Origin: Actinomycetes bacterium
Lineage (GTDB): Bacteria > Actinomycetota > Actinomycetes > Propionibacteriales > Propionibacteriaceae
Direction: 5' to 3'
Length of the DNA stretch: 64,000 nucleotides
Assembly: GCA_023458095.1 (NCBI GenBank)
Contig: JAEXAS010000009.1
Location: 124,001-188,000 of the forward strand
In this document: positions 60,154-64,000 of the stretch, piece by piece
Numbering within the stretch: the stretch's first letter is position 1
Layout of the letters: each line of letters begins with the position of its first letter
The notes under the pieces: model-generated
What the model saw: the letters and a program-made list of their open reading frames with translations, nothing else
The model's database searches: none
Told to the model about the DNA's origin: nothing
Translations under genes and position numbers: made by a program

Positions 60154-60764
60154 GCCCGCGTACGGCGGTGCAGGAGCGACGGACCAGTGAGTCCGTGGTT
60201 CGGGTTGCCCTGAATCTGGACGGCACCGGTGAGTCCAGCATCAACACCGGGGTCGGCTTCTACGATCACATGCTCACTGCCTTGTCCCGCCACTCCCTGA
60301 TCGACCTGGAAGTCAGCACCACCGGAGATGTGCACATCGATGGCCACCACAGTGTGGAGGACACCGCGATTGTGCTCGGCAAGGCCTTTGCTGAGGCCCT
60401 GGGTGACAAAGCCGGGATCCGGCGTTTCGGTGATGCCTTGGTGCCCCTAGACGAAGCCTTGGCGCAGGCCGTGGTCGATGTCGCCGGGCGGCCCTATGTG
60501 GTGTGCACCGGTGAGCCGGACGGCCAGCAGTACGCCGTGATCGGTGGGACCGGCGCGGCCTACGCAGGTTCGCTGACCCAACACGTGTTCGAGTCCTTTG
60601 CGCTGAACGCGGGTATTGCCCTGCATGTGCGCCTGCTGGCCGGGCGCGATCCGCACCACATCGTGGAAGCCCAGTTCAAAGCCGTGGCTCGCGCACTGCG
60701 CGATGCGGTAGCGCTGGATCCGCGAATCGAGGGCATCGTGCCCTCGACGAAGGGCACCTTGTGA
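60150..60764 (+). CDS. hisB: Imidazoleglycerol-phosphate dehydratase
   Basis: Dehydrates imidazole-glycerol phosphate. 204 residues, dehydratase only, without the histidinol-phosphatase domain found in enteric HisB, so the phosphatase must be encoded elsewhere. Mn-binding His clusters GVGFYDHMLTALSRHS, IDGHHSVEDTAI and LTQHVFESFA...HHIVEAQFKA are complete. ATGA overlap with hisC and GTGA overlap with hisH. Confidence 0.98.
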   Translation: MSPRTAVQERRTSESVVRVALNLDGTGESSINTGVGFYDHMLTALSRHSLIDLEVSTTGDVHIDGHHSVEDTAIVLGKAFAEALGDKAGIRRFGDALVPLDEALAQAVVDVAGRPYVVCTGEPDGQQYAVIGGTGAAYAGSLTQHVFESFALNAGIALHVRLLAGRDPHHIVEAQFKAVARALRDAVALDPRIEGIVPSTKGTL

Positions 60765-61396
60765 ACGCTGTGCCGGTGGTCGCAGTACTCGACTACGGTT
60801 CGGGCAATCTTCATTCAGCCACTCGGGCGCTGAGTGCTGCCGGAGCCCAGGTCGAACTGACCGCCGATCCCGAACGCTGCTTGGCTGCCGACGGTCTGGT
60901 CGTTCCGGGAGTGGGCGCCTTTGCCGCCTGCATGACCGGCCTGATCGGAGTCTCCGGCCCGGAACTGATCGCGCGCAGGCTTCAGGCTGATCGCCCCATC
61001 CTGGGCATCTGTGTAGGACACCAGGTGATGTTCGGTTCCGGGGTGGAGCACGGAGAGCAGGCCGCCGGCCTGGGGGTCTTGCCTGGAGTCGTCGAGCGGC
61101 TGACGGCGGTTCCGCTGCCGCATATGGGCTGGAATCAGGTGCAGGTCGCCGCCGGGTCTGCCATGTTCGCCGGCATCGAAGACGAGCGGTTCTACTTCGT
61201 CCACTCCTATGGGGTGCATCCGGATCAGGCCTGGCCGGCCGGTGTTGCGGTGAGTACCTGTGAGCACGGTGGTGACCGATTCGTGGCCGCGGTGGAAGCC
61301 GGACGGCTGTGGACCACCCAGTTTCATCCTGAGAAGTCTGGAGCGGCCGGAGCGCGGCTGCTGCGCAATTGGTTGGCCACCGTAAGGAATGTGTGA
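60761..61396 (+). CDS. hisH: Imidazole glycerol phosphate synthase, glutaminase subunit
   Basis: Releases ammonia from glutamine for HisF. 211 residues from GTG. Class I amidotransferase triad: Cys in LGICVGHQVMF (~84) and His/Glu in TTQFHPEKSGA (~190/192). YGSGNLHSATRAL and MGWNQVQ, FVHSYGV are typical HisH segments. Its partner HisF is not encoded downstream or elsewhere in the window. Stop overlaps the hisA ATG (TGATG). Confidence 0.97.
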   Translation: MNAVPVVAVLDYGSGNLHSATRALSAAGAQVELTADPERCLAADGLVVPGVGAFAACMTGLIGVSGPELIARRLQADRPILGICVGHQVMFGSGVEHGEQAAGLGVLPGVVERLTAVPLPHMGWNQVQVAAGSAMFAGIEDERFYFVHSYGVHPDQAWPAGVAVSTCEHGGDRFVAAVEAGRLWTTQFHPEKSGAAGARLLRNWLATVRNV

Positions 61397-62121
61397 TGAG
61401 TGACCTGATTCTGTTGCCCGCCGTCGATGTGCAAGGCGGGCAGGCAGTGCAGTTGGTGCAAGGCGTCGCGGGCAGCGAGAAGGTTTTCGGAGACCCGCTG
61501 CAGGCTGCCCAGCGCTGGCAGGACGCCGGTGCGCGCTGGTTGCACCTGGTCGACCTGGACGCCGCTTTCGGGCGCGGCAGCAATGCCGAGGTGTTGGCCG
61601 GCATCGTCGCTGCGGTCGACATGGAGGTGGAGATGTCCGGCGGCATCCGCGACGACGCCTCCCTGGAACGTGCGCTGGCCACCGGTTGCCGCCGAGTGAA
61701 CATCGGCACGGCCGCCTTGGAGAACCCGCAGTGGTGCGAACGCATCATCGCCGAGCACGGTGACCGGATCGCCATCGGGCTCGACGTCCGTGGCACTCGG
61801 TTGGCCGCCCGCGGGTGGACCCAGGAGGGCGGCGACCTCTATGAGACCCTCGACCGGCTCAACGCTGCCGGCTGTGTTCGCTATGTGGTCACCGATGTGG
61901 CCAGCGATGGCATGTTGAGCGGGCCGAACCTTGCGCTGCTGGCCGATGTGTGCGCCCGCACCGACGCGGCGGTCATCGCCAGCGGGGGAGTGTCCAGCAT
62001 CGACGACCTGGTCGCGTTGCGGGAGTTGGTCCCCGCCGGTGTGGAAGGCGCGATCATCGGCACTGCGCTGTACGTGGGCAACTTCACCTTGGCGGAGGCA
62101 CTGAGTGCCGTTCGTGCCTGA
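61396..62121 (+). CDS. hisA: PriA-type phosphoribosyl isomerase (HisA, possibly TrpF)
   Basis: Isomerises ProFAR to PRFAR in histidine synthesis; PriA homologues also do the TrpF reaction. 241 residues from ATG 61396 (GTG 61393 possible). Very close to the actinobacterial PriA pattern: LLPAVDV with Asp11, HLVDLDAAFGRGSN, SGGIRDD, NIGTAALENPQWC, ARGWTQEGGDLYETL (the Arg and Trp that rearrange for the Trp substrate), VVTDVASDGMLSGPN with the second Asp, IASGGVSS. The trp cluster here has no trpF, which supports dual function. However position 19, Arg in the PriA proteins I know (AVRLVQG), is Gln (AVQLVQG). Confidence 0.95.
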   Translation: MSDLILLPAVDVQGGQAVQLVQGVAGSEKVFGDPLQAAQRWQDAGARWLHLVDLDAAFGRGSNAEVLAGIVAAVDMEVEMSGGIRDDASLERALATGCRRVNIGTAALENPQWCERIIAEHGDRIAIGLDVRGTRLAARGWTQEGGDLYETLDRLNAAGCVRYVVTDVASDGMLSGPNLALLADVCARTDAAVIASGGVSSIDDLVALRELVPAGVEGAIIGTALYVGNFTLAEALSAVRA

Positions 62122-62923
62122 CCCTGATTCCGCGGAGCTGCTGGACGCCCATGATCGGTTGCTGCGCGGCGATCCGGAGGTCGTGGTGGCCGATGATGTA
62201 GTGGTGCAGGACGGCCTGTGGCTGGCCGTGTTCGGCGAGGACGGTTTCGTCAGTCACCGAGCCCTGGCTGAGCGCTCTGGCACCGCCCTGGATGCCCTCG
62301 TGGCGGGGGTGATCAGCCACTTTGTTGCGCGGGGGATTTCGGAGTTCGAGTGGAAGACCCGCAGCCACGATGTCGGAAACGATGACCTCGTCGCTGCGCT
62401 GCTGCGCGCGGGCCTGGTCGCTGAACCGGTCGAGACGGTGATGATCGGCGAAACCACCACACTGATGACCCCGGTGGCAGTGCCGGACCCGCTGGTGCTG
62501 CGGAAGGCCGGGACCGATGGCCATGACCTCAGTGATGATGTCGAGGCTGTGGATGCCCTGCATGCCGCCGTGTTCGAACACCACCAGCAGCGCTTCAGTG
62601 AACGGCTGATGGCCGAACTCACCGAACGCCCTGATCTGAGGCAACTGTGGCTGGTCAGCGACGGCGCACAGGTCCTCAGTGCCGGGCGGGTGGAGTTCAG
62701 TGGTCCGGTCGCAGGGCTCTTCGGTGGCGCGACCCTGCCGCAGTGGCGCGGCAGGGGTCTGTATCGGGCGATGACGGCGGCCCGGGCGGCCTCGGCGGCC
62801 CAGGCTGGCTGCGCGCTGATGTACGCCGAATGCACCCCCTTCAGCGAGCCGATCCTGCGCAGCGCCGGATTGCGTGCGATCACCACCACCACCCCCTACC
62901 TGTGGCGGCGCCCCGGACGCTGA
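62105..62923 (+). CDS. GNAT-family N-acetyltransferase
   Basis: 272 residues from GTG, overlapping the end of hisA by 17 bases. The N-terminal ~130 residues (AHDRLLRGDPEVVVADDVVV, FEWKTRSHD, LLRAGLVAEPVETVMIGE) form a helper region; residues ~135-270 are the GNAT core with the acetyl-CoA loop LPQWRGRGLYRAMTAARAAS and CALMYAECTPFSEPILRSAGL. Acceptor substrate unknown. It takes the place where impA/hisF follow hisA in other actinobacteria; whether it has a histidine-related role is unknown. Confidence 0.9.
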   Translation: MPFVPDPDSAELLDAHDRLLRGDPEVVVADDVVVQDGLWLAVFGEDGFVSHRALAERSGTALDALVAGVISHFVARGISEFEWKTRSHDVGNDDLVAALLRAGLVAEPVETVMIGETTTLMTPVAVPDPLVLRKAGTDGHDLSDDVEAVDALHAAVFEHHQQRFSERLMAELTERPDLRQLWLVSDGAQVLSAGRVEFSGPVAGLFGGATLPQWRGRGLYRAMTAARAASAAQAGCALMYAECTPFSEPILRSAGLRAITTTTPYLWRRPGR

Positions 62924-63033
62924 GTCGCGCCCAGGTCAGGGGCCCCCACGATGTTGGTAGCCTCCAGACGACGCAGGCGGCCACGGCAACCGGTCGGCGC
63001 CACCTCGGATCCGCGGCGCGGGAAAGGACCACC

Positions 63034-63648
63034 ATGATGCGGACCCACGGCAGCCTTGACGGTCAGGCCGGAGCCAATGCCGCACTGCTGATCGTGGGAG
63101 TGGTCTTCTCGATCATCGGTGCCATCGCCTTGACGATCTGCGGCATCTTCATCGTCATCGGCTGGCAGGGGGCGCTGGCCCAAACGGCGACGACGAACGG
63201 CACCATCACCGTGGTCCGGCCGGTCGACAGCTACGACCACCACGACAGCACCTGCACCCTGCGATACCACTATGAGGTGGATGGTCGGCAGTACGACTCT
63301 GGTACCCGAACCAGCGACACCTGGGCCTGCTCGCGCTACGAGGGGGAGCCGGTTGAGGTCCGCTACGACCCGCAACGTCCCTGGCAGGGGTCGATCCTGA
63401 CCGACCAGACCGGTTTGTGGGCCCTGACGATTGCCGGCACCCTCGGCCCGTTGGCGTTCCTCGGCGCCGGGGTGGGAAGCCTGATCGGTTGGATCCGCCA
63501 CAGGCGCAGCGTCAACCGGGAATCGGGCTCGGCGGAGCCGCGGACGGACAAGCCGATCGAGCCGACCGGCTCGCTGAGCGATCCGGTGAGCGAACCGGGT
63601 GCCGACGGATGGCCGCTGCTGGAGTCGTCGCAACCCGAGGATCGCTGA
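63034..63648 (+). CDS. DUF3592-like membrane protein
   Basis: 204 residues from ATG 63034 with GGAAAGGA upstream; the frame is open earlier but is a shadow of the GNAT gene. Two membrane helices (~19-44, LLIVGVVFSIIGAIALTICGIFIV, and ~130-152) bracket an outside beta domain with TTNGTITVVRPVDSY, CTLRYHYEVDGRQYDSGT and VEVRYDPQRPWQGSI, the DUF3592 pattern. The YDP..P motif is typical. Two Cys (STCTLRY, TWACSRY) could form a disulfide outside the cell. A hydrophilic C-terminal tail follows. Function unknown. Confidence 0.85.
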   Translation: MMRTHGSLDGQAGANAALLIVGVVFSIIGAIALTICGIFIVIGWQGALAQTATTNGTITVVRPVDSYDHHDSTCTLRYHYEVDGRQYDSGTRTSDTWACSRYEGEPVEVRYDPQRPWQGSILTDQTGLWALTIAGTLGPLAFLGAGVGSLIGWIRHRRSVNRESGSAEPRTDKPIEPTGSLSDPVSEPGADGWPLLESSQPEDR

Positions 63649-63660
63649 GTCGGGACGGAC

Positions 63661-64000
63661 TCAGGGCACCCGCGCCGTCCATTCCGGGGTGTCGAACTTG
63701 GAGCGGCGCAGCTCAGCGGCGGCCGCCAGCTCCTGGGACGTGAGCTCACCGTCGACGACGTTGTGGAGGCGGCGGAAGGTTGCCAGGAAGGACTCCATGA
63801 CGGCCTCCCGCGGCAGCTGAGTCTGGGATCGCACCGGATCGACGCGCTTGTTCGCGCTCTTGGTTCCCTTGTCGGAGAGCTTCTCTCGACCAATACGCAG
63901 AACTTCCAGCATCTTGTCGGCGTCGATGTCGTAGGCCATGGTGACGTGGTGCAGCAGCGCGCCGCCGACGAAGCGCTTCTGGGCGGCACCGGCGATCTTG
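63661..64000 (-). CDS. Lipoate-protein ligase A-like protein, C-terminal part
   Basis: Open to the right window edge; only the last ~112 residues are present (frame continues to base 63999). KIAGAAQKRFVGGALLHHVTMAYDI matches the KxSG(A)AQ...LHH core that follows the lipoate-binding site in LplA/LipB-type ligases, and the C-terminal VLRIGREKLSDKGTKSANKR, VDPVRSQT and SKFDTPEWTARVP are typical of actinobacterial members. Likely attaches lipoate or a related acyl group to 2-oxoacid dehydrogenase or GcvH proteins. The ATG at 63939 is inside the domain and is not the start. Convergent with the DUF3592 gene, 12 bases. Confidence 0.85.
   Translation of the reverse strand, partial: KIAGAAQKRFVGGALLHHVTMAYDIDADKMLEVLRIGREKLSDKGTKSANKRVDPVRSQTQLPREAVMESFLATFRRLHNVVDGELTSQELAAAAELRRSKFDTPEWTARVP

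Overview
This 64 kb window is chromosomal core sequence from a high-GC actinobacterium, most likely a relative of the Propionibacteriaceae. The evidence is an actinobacterial gene set (nucS, DUF2550 after atpC, GlgE-type glucan synthesis, a PriA-type HisA, DnaE1 with an intact PHP domain) together with a methylmalonyl-CoA epimerase and a PduO-type cobalamin adenosyltransferase, which fit B12-dependent propionate metabolism. Family placement is inference. I see no prophage, insertion sequence, CRISPR array, rRNA or tRNA gene.

Layout. 1-3.1 kb: end of the ATP synthase operon (atpG-atpD-atpC, DUF2550). 3.1-11.8 kb: cobalamin adenosyltransferase, a lipoprotein cyclophilin, a hydrolase and zinc-ribbon pair divergent from the mismatch endonuclease nucS, an AI-2E family transporter, a DivIVA-like coiled coil, methylmalonyl-CoA epimerase, phosphoglucomutase and a thioredoxin-like/TPR protein. 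11.8-20.1 kb (minus strand): a glucan cluster glgX-glgE-mak-glgB plus an acetyltransferase-like/NUDIX fusion; Pgm nearby feeds glucose-1-phosphate, and treS is absent. 20.3-24.5 kb: mnmA, a DUF6882-like protein, ligA, a small membrane protein. 24.45-24.75 kb: a repeat-rich gap with two REP-like hairpins. 24.75-30.5 kb: an ACT protein divergent from gatC-gatA-gatB, to which an SF2 helicase is joined without a gap. 30.5-32.8 kb: serC-serA. 33.2-35.7 kb: a two-component system with an unusual eight-helix kinase. 35.7-41.8 kb: hisI-trpE-(HGxxPAAW-like)-trpC-trpB-trpA-lgt. 42-48 kb: gltB-gltD. 48-57.7 kb: an unknown polytopic membrane protein, arginase, dnaE, a small membrane protein, CYTH-CHAD protein, ybaK and DUF554. 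57.7-63 kb: hisD-hisC-hisB-hisH-hisA(priA)-GNAT, then a DUF3592 protein and the C-terminal end of a lipoate ligase-like gene.

How the genes work together. The trp cluster lacks trpF, as expected when PriA serves both histidine and tryptophan synthesis; GltBD, SerA and SerC supply glutamate and serine to the same amino-acid economy. Most operons are tightly packed with ATGA, GTGA or TGATG overlaps. Six genes carry a TAGNNT hexamer only 6-7 bases before the start codon and little or no Shine-Dalgarno sequence, pointing to leaderless mRNAs; this changes the hisD start.

Nothing here is clearly a new multi-gene system. The best leads are the PriA Arg-to-Gln change at position 19, the 15-base repeats across the glgE-mak junction, the histone-like tail of GlgE, the unusual histidine kinase with a two-turn dyad before its regulator gene, and the REP-like hairpin region.
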